A stretch of DNA of 64,000 nt, from contig JAGYIG010000012.1 in NCBI GenBank assembly GCA_018402455.1, positions 1 through 64,000 on the forward strand, in the 5' to 3' direction. Every line of letters starts with the position of its first letter. Position 1 is the first letter of the stretch. The DNA comes from Opitutaceae bacterium. GTDB lineage: Bacteria > Verrucomicrobiota > Verrucomicrobiia > Opitutales > Opitutaceae. Shown in pieces: positions 28,872-37,805 of the stretch. The notes under the pieces are model-generated. The model was not told where the DNA came from. It searched no databases and worked only from the letters and a program-made list of their open reading frames with translations. The position numbers were made by a program, and so were the translations under genes.

Positions 28872-29954
28872 ATGAGTTACGAAATGAACGATTTGTTGGA
28901 ACTGGTGGTCGATCAGAACGCCTCGGATTTACACTGTCAGGTGGGGCAACCGCCGACCCTGCGGTTGAGCGGCAGCATGGTGCCGATTGAGGGGCCGGAC
29001 CTGACCCCGGAAATGACGGAGGCGCTGATGCTCTCCATTACCCCGGACCACCATCAACAAACGGCTAAGCTGGAAGGGGGGGCGGATTTCGGCTTCGCCT
29101 ACATGGATCGGGCCCGCTTCCGGGTGTCCGTGCTCAAGGCCAAGGGACACTACGGCCTCGTGCTGCGCCAGATCCCCAACGCGATGTTTGGTCTGCGCGA
29201 CATCGGCTTGCCGGACAAAATTCGGGAGCTCTTGTATCGACCACGGGGATTGATTTTGGTCACGGGCCCCACTGGTTCCGGCAAATCGACCACGCTCGCG
29301 TCGATGATCAATTACATCAACGAGAACCGGGACGGTCACATCATCACCATTGAGGACCCGATTGAATATTATCACGAGCACAAGAAGTGCATCGTAACCC
29401 AGCGGGAGATCGGACAGGATGTGCCCTCCTTCGCCGAAGCCATCCGGCGCGCCCTGCGCCAGGATCCCGACGTGATTCTGGTCGGTGAAATGCGGGACCT
29501 GGAAACCATTGAAGCGGCGATCAGCGCCGCCGAAACCGGACACCTCGTGTTTGGCACCCTGCACACCAACAGCGCGGCCAAAACCATCGACCGCATCGTC
29601 GACGCCTTTCCTGCCAACATGAAGGACATGATCCGCACCCAGCTGGGCTCCTCCATCGTGGCGGTCATCTCCCAGGTGCTTTGCAAAAAAGTGGGGGGCG
29701 GTCGCATCGCCGGCTACGAGATCATGGTCACCACCACCTCGATCGCCTCCCTGATCCGGGACAACAAGACCTTCCGCATTCCCTCCGATATTCAGACCGG
29801 AGCCGGACTGGGTATGATCACAATGGATACGCACCTCATGAGCCTGGTGAACCGGGAGTTGATCACCCCGGACACGGCGGTGGAGAAGGCCCAGGATGCC
29901 GAGGAAATGCGGAAAAAGCTGCGGGAGGCCGGCATGGAGTTGACCCCGGTCTAA
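28872..29954 (+). CDS. pilT: Type IV pilus retraction ATPase PilT
   Basis: 360 residues from the ATG at 28872, chosen because [20 protein letters not shown] matches PilT N-termini. Walker [10 protein letters not shown] is near 133. The Asp box [11 protein letters not shown] and Walker [18 protein letters not shown] follow, and the retraction-ATPase signature [20 protein letters not shown] is present. It lacks the zinc Cys site and the MshEN domain of the neighbouring PilB-type proteins. It drives pilus retraction and twitching motility and lies in a run of four pilus motor genes. Confidence 0.94.
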   Translation: MSYEMNDLLELVVDQNASDLHCQVGQPPTLRLSGSMVPIEGPDLTPEMTEALMLSITPDHHQQTAKLEGGADFGFAYMDRARFRVSVLKAKGHYGLVLRQIPNAMFGLRDIGLPDKIRELLYRPRGLILVTGPTGSGKSTTLASMINYINENRDGHIITIEDPIEYYHEHKKCIVTQREIGQDVPSFAEAIRRALRQDPDVILVGEMRDLETIEAAISAAETGHLVFGTLHTNSAAKTIDRIVDAFPANMKDMIRTQLGSSIVAVISQVLCKKVGGGRIAGYEIMVTTTSIASLIRDNKTFRIPSDIQTGAGLGMITMDTHLMSLVNRELITPDTAVEKAQDAEEMRKKLREAGMELTPV

Positions 29955-30001
29955 CCCTTTCGCTGGGGCCTTCACCTGTTTCCCGGATCGCGGACTTTGC
30001 T

Positions 30002-31684
30002 ATGTTTGCAGCGCACCAAGCGGCCATGGTGGATTTCCTGCGGTCGCGATCGCTGCTGGATGCCGAACAGTGGCAGGGGTTGCAGGACGATCTGACGGGC
30101 CGGTCGGTGGGGGAACTGGTCCTCGCGCAAGGGTGGCTGACCAAGGATCAATTGCTGGCTGAACTCGCCGCTCACTTGAGCTGCGACTACCTGCCGGAAC
30201 TGCCGACTCAGCTCGAGGAAGGGGCCCTCAGCGAACTCTCCGGTCAGCTGGCCCGCACCTACGGCGTGGCGCCCTTGGCGGTGAGTGCCACGGGGATTCG
30301 GGTGGCTGCGATCGACCCCTTGAACCCCCGGATCGTGGAGGACCTCACGTTTGCCCTGGGCAAGGATGTCGAGGTCGTGGTGGCGGATCCGGCCGGGGTG
30401 GAACAGCTGATCCAGCGCCATTATGGCGACGACAACGCGGAGCTTGAGGAGTTGTGGGCGGACCTTGATTCGCGGACCGAGGAGGTGGATGCAGGGGCGC
30501 TGAGCGAGTCGGAAATTGCCGCGATGGCCGAGGACGCGCCGATCGTGCGATTGGTGAATCTGGTGCTGGCTCAGGCCGTGCGCGACCGGGCCTCGGACAT
30601 CCATTTCGAGCCTTTCGAACAGGTCTACAAGATTCGCTACCGGGTGGATGGGGCTCTGCTGGAGATGGCGCCGCCGCCCAAGCACCTCGCGCTGCCGATT
30701 GCATCGCGACTCAAGGTACTGGCCAATCTGAACATCGCCGAGCGCCGGGTGCCGCAAGATGGCCGCATCAAGATCACCTTGCGGGGCCGCCCGGTGGATT
30801 TACGGGTTTCGACACTCCCGACCCAGTTTGGTGAATCCGTGGTGCTCCGCGTGCTCGATCAAGGAGCGGTCCAACTCGACCTCGGTGAACTGGGCCTGCC
30901 GGCGGCGGTCGAAGCCGGGGTGCGGGGGGTGATTCGTCGGCCCAATGGCATTCTGGTGGTCACCGGACCGACCGGCTCCGGCAAGACGACCACGCTCTAC
31001 AGTGCCTTGCGGGAGCTGAATGCCATTGAACGCAAATTGCTGACGGCGGAGGACCCGGTGGAATACGAGATCGACGGTATCATGCAGGTGCCCATCAATC
31101 CCGGCATCGGCCTGACCTTTGGGCGCACGCTGCGGACCTTTTTGCGGCAAGACCCGGACGTGATCATGGTGGGCGAGATCCGCGATCTGGAGACGGCGCA
31201 GATCGCGATTCAGGCCTCCCTCACCGGTCACTTGGTCCTGGCGACCCTGCACACCAACGACGCGGCGGGCGCGGTCACTCGATTGATCGACATGGGGGTG
31301 GAACCGTTTCTGATCAGTTCCTCGATGGAAGGGATATTGGCCCAGAGACTGGTGCGGCGGATCTGTCAACACTGCCGCGAAGAACTGCCCTCGGCGGAGG
31401 CCGCGTGGCGCCAATTGGGCCTGGCGAAACCGCCGCCGGGCCAGCGCTGCTACCGGGGGCGCGGCTGCGAGCAGTGCGGGCACTCCGGCTACCGGGGGCG
31501 GCAGGGCTTGTTTGAGTGGTTGCCCATCACGGAGGCGTTCCGCGAAAAGATCACCCAGCATCAGAGCACCTTCGACTTGCGGGAGCACGCGAAGTCCGAA
31601 GGGATGATTACCTTGCGGGATGCTGGCCTGGCGGCCATCGCCGACGGCCTCACCACCATCGAAGAAGTCCTGCAATACACCTAG
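30002..31684 (+). CDS. pilB: Type IV pilus / type II secretion assembly ATPase (PilB/GspE family), copy 2
   Basis: 560 residues from the ATG at 30002; the frame is open further upstream inside pilT but without a credible start. An MshEN-type N-terminal domain lies at about 10-150. The ATPase core has DIHFEPFEQVYKIRYRVDG, Walker [10 protein letters not shown] near 322, AEDPVEYEI, and VIMVGEIRDLETAQIA. Zinc Cys pairs are CQHC and CEQC (about 454 and 488). It lies immediately upstream of pilC, the usual pilB-pilC order, so this copy is the better PilB candidate. Confidence 0.92.
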   Translation: MFAAHQAAMVDFLRSRSLLDAEQWQGLQDDLTGRSVGELVLAQGWLTKDQLLAELAAHLSCDYLPELPTQLEEGALSELSGQLARTYGVAPLAVSATGIRVAAIDPLNPRIVEDLTFALGKDVEVVVADPAGVEQLIQRHYGDDNAELEELWADLDSRTEEVDAGALSESEIAAMAEDAPIVRLVNLVLAQAVRDRASDIHFEPFEQVYKIRYRVDGALLEMAPPPKHLALPIASRLKVLANLNIAERRVPQDGRIKITLRGRPVDLRVSTLPTQFGESVVLRVLDQGAVQLDLGELGLPAAVEAGVRGVIRRPNGILVVTGPTGSGKTTTLYSALRELNAIERKLLTAEDPVEYEIDGIMQVPINPGIGLTFGRTLRTFLRQDPDVIMVGEIRDLETAQIAIQASLTGHLVLATLHTNDAAGAVTRLIDMGVEPFLISSSMEGILAQRLVRRICQHCREELPSAEAAWRQLGLAKPPPGQRCYRGRGCEQCGHSGYRGRQGLFEWLPITEAFREKITQHQSTFDLREHAKSEGMITLRDAGLAAIADGLTTIEEVLQYT

Positions 31685-31685
31685 A

Positions 31686-32936
31686 ATGGCCTCCTTTCAC
31701 TACACCGCCATCGACGGCACTACCGGTCGCCAAGATCGGGGGTCGGTGGCCGCGGCAACGCAGGCGGAGGCCGTGGTGACGCTCAAAGCACGCGGACTTT
31801 ATCCCACTCAGGTCGTCAGCGCAGAACCGGTCGCTGCGCCCCAGTCCGGGGACTCCCGCCCGTCGCGTCGCCGCCGGTGGCAGTTCCTGGGCCGGCGGGG
31901 CGGTGGAGCCAAAAGCAAGACCCTGTTTACGCGGCAGATGGCCACCCTGCTGAAAGCGGGCATGCCCATTCTGCGCGGGCTCGAGGTGCTGGCCCGACAG
32001 CAACCGGAAGGCGCCTTCAAAAAATCGCTCATTGAAATTGCCGAGACCATTAAAGGCGGGGGGAGTTTTTCGGATGGTCTGAGCCGGTTTCCCCGCTACT
32101 TCGATCCCTTGTATCTTAACATGGTGCGAGCGGGCGAGGCGGCGGGCGCCTTGGATGTCGTGATGGCTCGCCTCGCGGAGTTTTTGGAGAAGTCCCAGAA
32201 AATCCGCGGCAAGGTTAAGTCTGCGATGACCTATCCGCTGATCATCATGTCGGTCGCCGTGGCGGTGGTGGGCGCCTTGATCGTTTTTGTAATTCCCCGG
32301 TTCGAGAGCATCTTTGCCAACATGTTAAAAGGCCAGCCGCTGCCGGCGCTCACCCAGGCGGTCCTGGCCATCAGCAAAGTGGTGCAAGAGCACTTGCTGC
32401 TGTCCGCCCTCGCGGTGGGGGTCGGGTGCTGGGGCGCTCGGGCCCTGCTGCGCACCCGCCGTGGTCGTGCCGGGTGGGACCGGACGGTCTTGCCCTGCCG
32501 CTGTGGGCGATCTGGTGCTGAAGGGGGCGGTCGCGGATTCGCCCGCACTCTGGGCACCCTGTTGGCTTCCGGGGTGCAAATCCTGCCCGCGCTCAACATC
32601 ACGCGGGACACGGCGGGAAATGGACGGGTGGCCGCCGCGGTGGATCAGGTGCGGACCCGGGTGAGGCGGGGAGGGGACCGGGCGCTGGATGACACCGCCC
32701 TGTTTCCGGCCATGGTGCGAGCATGGTGGAAGTGGGGGAGGAAACCGGGCGGTTGCCGGAGATGTTGGAGCGCATCGCCGACACTTATGAAGAAGTGGAC
32801 AACGCGGTGGCGGCCCTCACGGCCATCCTGGAGCCGCTCATGATTGTGCTGGATGTCGGTGGTGGTGGGCATCGTGGTGATTGCCCTCTTTCTACCGTTG
32901 GCGGATCATTCAAACGCTCAGTTGAACGTCGCGTAA
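31686..32936 (+). pseudogene. pilC: PilC/GspF inner-membrane platform protein, frame interrupted
   Basis: The N-terminal two thirds is a normal PilC/GspF protein (MASFHYTAIDGTTGRQ; FTRQMATLLKAGMPILRGLE; SAMTYPLIIMSVAVAVVGAL). After about 32480 the homologous sequence changes frame: VGDLVLKGAVA is read in +1, FARTLGTLLASGVQI returns to frame, [20 protein letters not shown] is in +2, and the last membrane helix [16 protein letters not shown] is back in frame, with a stop at 32934-32936. The net shift is zero, so at least four small indels are present. Without the shifts it would be a full-length PilC of about 416 residues. Either the gene is decaying or the sequence contains base errors; the uninterrupted frame ends at 32843 with a scrambled C-terminus. 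Confidence 0.8.
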
Positions 32937-33142
32937 TTGGGCCCCGCGTGGAATCGAGACGAACGAAGCGGTAGCCGTTGGGTGAGGCCGACTCCACGGT
33001 CTCCAAAACCGCAACAAAAGGCCCCTGCCGCGGACGGCGGTTCAAACGGGCCGCAAGGGTTCGGTGAGCAGGCTGGTTTGCAGGCCCATCAGCCGTTCGC
33101 TAAAAGATTCGCCTTCCGGCGTCGTGCGAGGGCGCGTTGCAC

Positions 33143-34015
33143 CTACCCCATCCGGGCGTCGAGGTTGTCGATCATGGAGACAAACACGGCTTCCGGCGTG
33201 GCGGCCAACCGCCGCCCCCAGGCGGGTTCACCCTGATGGCTCAACACGATATGCTCCAGGCGTTCCAGCCGATCCGCATCCAGGTGGGCTTTGAGTCCGG
33301 CTTTGCGCACGATGGCGTAACCCAACACCACGTGCCCCTGCAGGATGCCCTTGCGTGAACGCCGGGCCCCCAGCACGCCCTCATATTCCGTCACCTTGCC
33401 GGTGTCGTGCACCAACACCCCGGCGATCGCGAGGTCGGGATCGACCTCCGGGTAAAGGGGCAGGAGGGCTTTGGCGGCACGAGCCATGTGCAGGGTGTGC
33501 TCCAACAGCCCGTGGCGGTAGGCATGGTGCATCGAAGTGGCGGCCGGAGCGGTGAGGAACGCCTCGCCGATCTCATCGAACACCCCCTGCACGGTGGTCC
33601 GGAGCGCCTCGTGTTGGATGGCGTTAATGAACTCCTGCAACTCCGCGGCCATCTTGTCCGGATCCTCCGGGGCCACCTCCACCAAGGCCGCCAGGTTGCC
33701 GGATTTGGCCAGCTCCTCCTCCTCGATAATGCGCAGGATTCCAAGCTTGGGCGAAAAACGGCCTTGGTAAGAATCGCTGCGTCCCTCCAGCTTGACCGCA
33801 CAGCCCTCGCCCGCCGCGCGCACCGTCTCGAACTGGGGATGGTCATTGAACATGGTGGCCGTGAAACTGCCGGTGCGGTCACCAAATTCCAGCGAGAGAA
33901 ACGGGTTGCCGTTGGAGGCGGTCTTGAGGGTGAGCTTGCGAAGAAGCAGCAGGGCCGCGATGGGCTTGCCACTCTCGACGGCCTTGAGCTCGGCGACGGA
34001 GGAGGGGTCGGACAT
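33143..34015 (-). CDS. YhaM-like 3'-5' exoribonuclease (OB fold plus HD domain), C-terminus frameshifted
   Basis: 290 residues from the ATG at 34015. An OB-fold nucleic-acid-binding domain occupies about 15-110 (LTLKTASNGNPFLSLEFGDR), followed by an HD domain with HHAYRHGLLEHTLHMA and GVLVHDTGKVTEYE. This is the architecture of YhaM-type nucleases. The frame stops right after NLDARMG, where a run of four G's occurs. In the next frame the sequence continues naturally as VGATRPRTTPEGESFSERLM to a stop at 33042, so the true protein is probably about 34 residues longer. Confidence 0.85.
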   Translation of the reverse strand: MSDPSSVAELKAVESGKPIAALLLLRKLTLKTASNGNPFLSLEFGDRTGSFTATMFNDHPQFETVRAAGEGCAVKLEGRSDSYQGRFSPKLGILRIIEEEELAKSGNLAALVEVAPEDPDKMAAELQEFINAIQHEALRTTVQGVFDEIGEAFLTAPAATSMHHAYRHGLLEHTLHMARAAKALLPLYPEVDPDLAIAGVLVHDTGKVTEYEGVLGARRSRKGILQGHVVLGYAIVRKAGLKAHLDADRLERLEHIVLSHQGEPAWGRRLAATPEAVFVSMIDNLDARMG

Positions 34016-34053
34016 GATGCGAGTTAGGCTGGAATTGAGATCAAATTCAATGC

Positions 34054-34713
34054 CTACGGGTAGTAGCGTTGTTGGGCGCGAACTTGGACAAAACGGCGAT
34101 CGGGGAGGACGTAAGCGGTGAGGTGCCCGCCCATCACGCACGCGGTATCGATTCCGGCAGACCACTTGAGTTTGTAGATGTCGGGTCGCGGGGTGTGCCC
34201 ATACACCACAAAGGGCGGTCCGGCCCAGAGGTCAGCCCAGATTTCGCCGTTGGGGAAATCCGCCCGTTTGGCCGGTTGACCGACAGGATCGATGACCTGG
34301 ATCCGCGTCACGATGTCGGCATCCTGCCGCGCCCACGGGATGCCGGGAAGAAACCCCCCGTGCACAAAGAGGGTTTGGCATTCGGGCACCAGGTGAGTCA
34401 GCGGCATGGCTTCAAAAAATTCCCAATCCGGTTTTTTGAGGACGGCAAGGGTGGCTGCGTCGGTCTCCTTAAGCTTGGTCCCGCCGTTGGTGCGGCGATG
34501 TTCCAGCAGGCGCAGTTCATGATTGCCCAGCAGGCAGATGGCTTTGACCTCCCGGGCGATATCCAGCACCCGCCGGGAGTTGGGCCCACGATTCACCAAG
34601 TCCCCCAGGAGGACCAGGGTGTCTTCCGAGGTGGGTTCAAGGCGCTGAAGCAGGGCCGTAAATTCTTGGTGGCAACCGTGAATGTCGCCGATGGCAATGG
34701 TGCGCCCGGTCAT
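34054..34713 (-). CDS. PPP-family metallophosphatase (Ser/Thr phosphatase or diadenosine tetraphosphatase type)
   Basis: 219 residues. All phosphoprotein-phosphatase signature motifs are present in order: GDIHGCHQEF, GDLVNRGPNS, GNHELRLLEH, FVHGGFLPG and YGHTPRPDIYK. They supply the Asp, His and Asn ligands of a two-metal centre. Bacterial members dephosphorylate Ser/Thr phosphoproteins or hydrolyse diadenosine tetraphosphate (ApaH type); the sequence does not decide between them. It lies just upstream of the YhaM-like gene in the same direction, so RNA or nucleotide turnover is a reasonable context. Confidence 0.88.
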   Translation of the reverse strand: MTGRTIAIGDIHGCHQEFTALLQRLEPTSEDTLVLLGDLVNRGPNSRRVLDIAREVKAICLLGNHELRLLEHRRTNGGTKLKETDAATLAVLKKPDWEFFEAMPLTHLVPECQTLFVHGGFLPGIPWARQDADIVTRIQVIDPVGQPAKRADFPNGEIWADLWAGPPFVVYGHTPRPDIYKLKWSAGIDTACVMGGHLTAYVLPDRRFVQVRAQQRYYP

Positions 34714-34775
34714 GTTGGTCCAGACTGTGGGGGGATTTTGCTAGCCTCGGCAATCGCGGAGCGTAGACAAGGCAC

Positions 34776-35351
34776 ATGGACCTTCACCTGCCCAGTATCA
34801 CGACCGAGTGTTTCGTCACGGGAAACGCGTTTTTCGAAGACGAGCGGGTGGTCAGTCGGTTGATCAGCCGGGCCGAGGATGGGGAAGTCGTGCGGATCGA
34901 CGTATTGGCCTCTCAGGAAGGAACGCTGGAGCTGCCCCCTGGACGGGTTGCTTGTCGCTGGGTGCAGACCTACAAGCCCAAGGTGGTTGAGGAGAATCCG
35001 GAAAAGGAACTCAAGCTCACGGCGGAGAACCTGTTTCTGACGCTGGCGGATCCCGCGAACGAACTTTCGGAGGATGACGGTCGGCTGGTGCAGTTTCTCG
35101 CGCTGATGCTTGAGCGAAAGCGACTGATCCGTCCGCAAGGGCGCAACGAAGAGGGTTCCAAGGATGTTTATATCCACCGTGGCTCCAAAGACCGTTACGA
35201 AGTTCCGGTTGGTGAACTGACGCCGGAGTTCTTTATCGCGGTGCAGGATCAGCTTTCAATTTTGGTCGGCGTGCCCGACGAGAGTTCGGCGACGGAGGAC
35301 AAAGACCCGGCCGCCAAGCCGGACGACGAGGTGCCGGCCGCTCAGTCCTGA
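34776..35351 (+). CDS. Conserved hypothetical protein
   Basis: 191 residues, no signal peptide or membrane segment. It begins MDLHLPSITTECFVTGNAFF and has a mixed alpha/beta middle. FLALMLERKRLIRPQGRNEE and VYIHRGSKDRYEVPVGELTP look like a compact domain, and the tail of about 25 residues is acidic and low in complexity. The codon pattern is that of a real gene in this genome. I do not recognise the family. It stands alone, divergent from the phosphatase gene. Confidence 0.7.
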   Translation: MDLHLPSITTECFVTGNAFFEDERVVSRLISRAEDGEVVRIDVLASQEGTLELPPGRVACRWVQTYKPKVVEENPEKELKLTAENLFLTLADPANELSEDDGRLVQFLALMLERKRLIRPQGRNEEGSKDVYIHRGSKDRYEVPVGELTPEFFIAVQDQLSILVGVPDESSATEDKDPAAKPDDEVPAAQS

Positions 35352-35384
35352 AGTGGAGGACCGAAAGGGAGGAGGAGAGGCGTG

Positions 35385-35778
35385 GCCCGGGGGGCCGAGT
35401 GCTTCGCACCAGCACGATGTGCTGCCCCTCTCGCTGCGCTCGTCGTCTACGAGCCCAGCGAGTGGCCTGACACCCCTAGGGTGTCTGATGTCGCGCTGCG
35501 CGCTCGGAACTCATCCCCCCACTGCGGTGGTTTGAACACCAGGGAGTAGCGGACCCAATTTTTGATTTTTCCTCCACCCTCCCTGCTGGCGGAGAGAGGG
35601 GGATTGGTCGGCCCGGAGGGCCGAGTGCTTCGCACCAGCACGATGTGCTGCCCCTCTCGCTGCGCTCGTCGAACCCTGAGGGCTCTCATCCCCCCACTGC
35701 GGTGGTTTGAACACCAGGGAGGAGCGGACCCAATTTTGATTTTTCCTCCACCCTCCTGCTGGCGGAGAGAGGGGGATT
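35385..35778. repeat. Tandem degenerate repeats containing copies of the tRNA-Ser 3' end
   Basis: Two kinds of unit alternate. A 61-base unit at 35385-35445 and 35611-35671 differs at a single base and contains the small palindrome CAGCACGATGTGCTG. A unit of about 95 bases lies at 35510-35605 and 35685-35778. The latter ends in TGGCGGAGAGAGGGGGATT, which is the reverse complement of the last 19 bases of the tRNA-Ser gene including CCA. The right copy is the real tRNA end; the left copy, 175 bases away, is a stray duplicate. This resembles slippage duplication or att-like scars next to a tRNA. Confidence 0.85.
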
Positions 35779-35851
35779 CGAACCCCCGGAAGGGGATTAA
35801 CCCTTCGACGATTTAGCAAACCGTTGCTTTCGACCACTCAGCCATCTCTCC
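35760..35851 (-). tRNA. tRNA-Ser (anticodon GCT)
   Basis: Read leftward from 35851: acceptor GGAGAGA, D-arm TGGCTGAGTGG, anticodon loop TTGCTAA (anticodon GCT, reading AGC/AGU). A long variable arm typical of class II tRNAs, TPsiC arm GGTTCGAATCC, acceptor TCTCTCC, discriminator G and encoded CCA follow. Length is 92 bases with CCA, right for tRNA-Ser. Confidence 0.96.
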
Positions 35852-35932
35852 GGAGCAGGAGGGGTAGGCAAATCCTCGCCTGCTTAAAGGCAAGTGGAAT
35901 TCACCTCCGCATCGCGATTTACCGATGCAATC

Positions 35933-36625
35933 TTAATCGTCGTCCTCGTCGTCCGAGGGGTGCGTGAGTTCGTCCCGGCAGTCGTTCATCACGCGCAGCC
36001 AGATTTCGCGCAGGTCAAACAGGCGGGGCGTCGCGAATTCGCGAAACCGAGACAGGCCGGGAGTCGGCGCTTCCACGGCATTGAGCAGGGCAAAACAATG
36101 GTTGAGATCCCGCAGCGCCCGCTTCAGTAGACTGATCGCCATCGCATAGTCGCCGAAATCCAATGCGGAGATGGCAAACATGGCTTGTTGCTCCGAGCGG
36201 TGGATCGCCGCGTGGAAACTCATGGCTAGGGGTTGGGGCACTCGCTCGGGGTGTCCCGCCGTGCGTTCCCAGGCACGGATCAACGTCAAAAAAATGCCCC
36301 GGGTCGCAATGAACACCGGGTTTTTGTGCAGGGTGTAGGGTTCGGGTTCCCGTTCGCCGCCCGGTTCGTGGCCCAGTTCCTCCAAGTCGGCCGGGAAGGT
36401 GAACTCCTGATCGGTGCTCCAGGTGTCGTCGTCCCACCGCATCCGGTGGGCGGCCTCGTCAAGCCGATCGCTCCGACCTTCAAGCTGCTCGTAAAACCCG
36501 ATGTAGCGGTGAATCAGTTCGTCCTGGTCGCGCAGGTAGTGTTCCCAATCGAATTCGTTCCATGCGAGTTCGCCACGGTCATCCCATTCGTTGTCGGAGG
36601 GATTTTCAGAGTCGGAATTATTCAT
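35933..36625 (-). CDS. Conserved hypothetical protein, acidic
   Basis: 230 residues from the ATG at 36625; an earlier in-frame ATG at 36688 gives an unlikely Pro/Cys-rich start. It is acidic at both ends (DDEDDD tail) with a helical centre: IFLTLIRAWERTAGHP, MSFHAAIHRSEQQAMFAISA and DYAMAISLLKRALRDLNHCF. There is no signal peptide or catalytic motif. The helical part might be a small all-alpha domain. I do not recognise the family. It lies between the tRNA-Ser gene and the divergent acyP operon. Confidence 0.7.
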   Translation of the reverse strand: MNNSDSENPSDNEWDDRGELAWNEFDWEHYLRDQDELIHRYIGFYEQLEGRSDRLDEAAHRMRWDDDTWSTDQEFTFPADLEELGHEPGGEREPEPYTLHKNPVFIATRGIFLTLIRAWERTAGHPERVPQPLAMSFHAAIHRSEQQAMFAISALDFGDYAMAISLLKRALRDLNHCFALLNAVEAPTPGLSRFREFATPRLFDLREIWLRVMNDCRDELTHPSDDEDDD

Positions 36626-36759
36626 TCGTGCGCAGGGCCGGGGGCCTGAGAAGCACCGTGGGAGGGGAGAGGGATTATGCAACCCCAAATCCGGTAAAAC
36701 GGCGGGCCGGATTTCTGAGATTGCTGGTCGTGGTGTCGCCTGCCTAGGTTCCCGCTGCC

Positions 36760-37041
36760 ATGCTGCCCCAAGCCGTTCATCACGAGGTGATTCATTTCTC
36801 CGGACATGTTCAGGGGGTCGGGTTCCGTTACACGGTTCTCCAGGTGGCGAAGGAATATGACGTCACGGGATTTGTGCAGAATCTCACGGACGGTCGGGTG
36901 GTTTTGGAGGTGGAGGGAGCGGTCGGTGACGTCGATGATTTGGTGGCGGCGATCGAAGACCGGATGGCCGGCTACGTGCGGGGAGTGGAGCGGCGGGCCC
37001 AAAGCCGAGGACCGCAGTTTCAGGGATTTTCCATCAAATAG
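36760..37041 (+). CDS. acyP: Acylphosphatase
   Basis: 93 residues, the normal size. The signature GHVQGVGFRYTV (Arg for phosphate binding) is at about 15-26, and the second element GFVQNLTDGRVVLEVEG contains the catalytic Asn. It hydrolyses acyl phosphates in the cytoplasm. Two bases separate it from the ABC ATPase gene downstream, so they are co-transcribed, though no functional link is obvious. Confidence 0.93.
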   Translation: MLPQAVHHEVIHFSGHVQGVGFRYTVLQVAKEYDVTGFVQNLTDGRVVLEVEGAVGDVDDLVAAIEDRMAGYVRGVERRAQSRGPQFQGFSIK

Positions 37042-37043
37042 TC

Positions 37044-37805
37044 ATGAGCCGACCCATTTTGGTGTTGGCGGGGATTACCAAGGATTATGCCCAACCGGGT
37101 GGCCTGCCCCGGTTGCGGGTGTTGTCAGGATTCGATCTGGAGGTGACGGCCGGGCAGGTGGTGGGACTGTTGGGGCCCAACGGTTCGGGCAAAAGCACGG
37201 CGTTGAAGATCATCCTGGGATTGGTTCGTCCGCAGGCGGGCCGCGGCTCGATTGCGGGGGCGCCGATCGGTTCGCGCGCAGCCAGACGCCGGATGGGGTA
37301 TATGCCGGAGCAGGGGGGGCTGGCTGCGCATCTCACGGGAGGGGAAGCGCTGCTGAGTTGGGGAACCATGAACAGCCCGGCAGTCGCGCTCGATCCGGGA
37401 GTGGTGGCGCATTGGTTGGAGCGGGTGGGGCTGAGTGATGCCGCGGGGCGGAGGGTCGGCACGTTTTCAAAGGGGATGCGTCAGCGGCTCGCGCTGGCGC
37501 AGGCCCTGCTGTTGGCACCGGACGTGGTGCTCCTGGATGAGCCTTTTGCGGGCGTGGATCCGGTCGGCGTGGATTTGTTGGCGGACCTCGTGCGGGAACA
37601 AACGGGGCGGGGGGCTGCCGTGGTGTTGACCTCGCATCTGCTCCATCGGGCGGAGCGGTTGTGTGATCGGGTGGTCTTGCTTGATCGCGGTCGGGTTTTG
37701 GCGCGCGGGAAAGTGACGGATTTGGTGGGGGGGACGGTCTCTCCTCCGCCGCGGGGGTTGGAGGATGTGTATCGGGAGGCCCTGCAAACCGGGAGGTCGG
37801 CATGA
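37044..37805 (+). CDS. ABC transporter ATP-binding protein
   Basis: 253 residues. Walker A GPNGSGKST is near 50, the signature is FSKGMRQRLALAQAL, and Walker B VVLLDEPFAGVDPVG is followed by the H-loop VLTSHLLHRAE. It has the layout of ABC-2 type exporters. The stop overlaps the start of the permease gene (37802) by four bases, so the pair forms one transporter. Substrate unknown. Confidence 0.92.
   Translation: MSRPILVLAGITKDYAQPGGLPRLRVLSGFDLEVTAGQVVGLLGPNGSGKSTALKIILGLVRPQAGRGSIAGAPIGSRAARRRMGYMPEQGGLAAHLTGGEALLSWGTMNSPAVALDPGVVAHWLERVGLSDAAGRRVGTFSKGMRQRLALAQALLLAPDVVLLDEPFAGVDPVGVDLLADLVREQTGRGAAVVLTSHLLHRAERLCDRVVLLDRGRVLARGKVTDLVGGTVSPPPRGLEDVYREALQTGRSA

Noticed and set aside
29681-30001. 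Upstream part of the open frame of the second PilB gene as a longer N-terminus
   Set aside because: It lies entirely within pilT in another frame and has no credible start; the MshEN domain begins after the ATG at 30002.
35385-35778. CRISPR array
   Set aside because: Only two copies of each unit, unit lengths of 61 and about 95 bases, and no regular spacers or cas genes.
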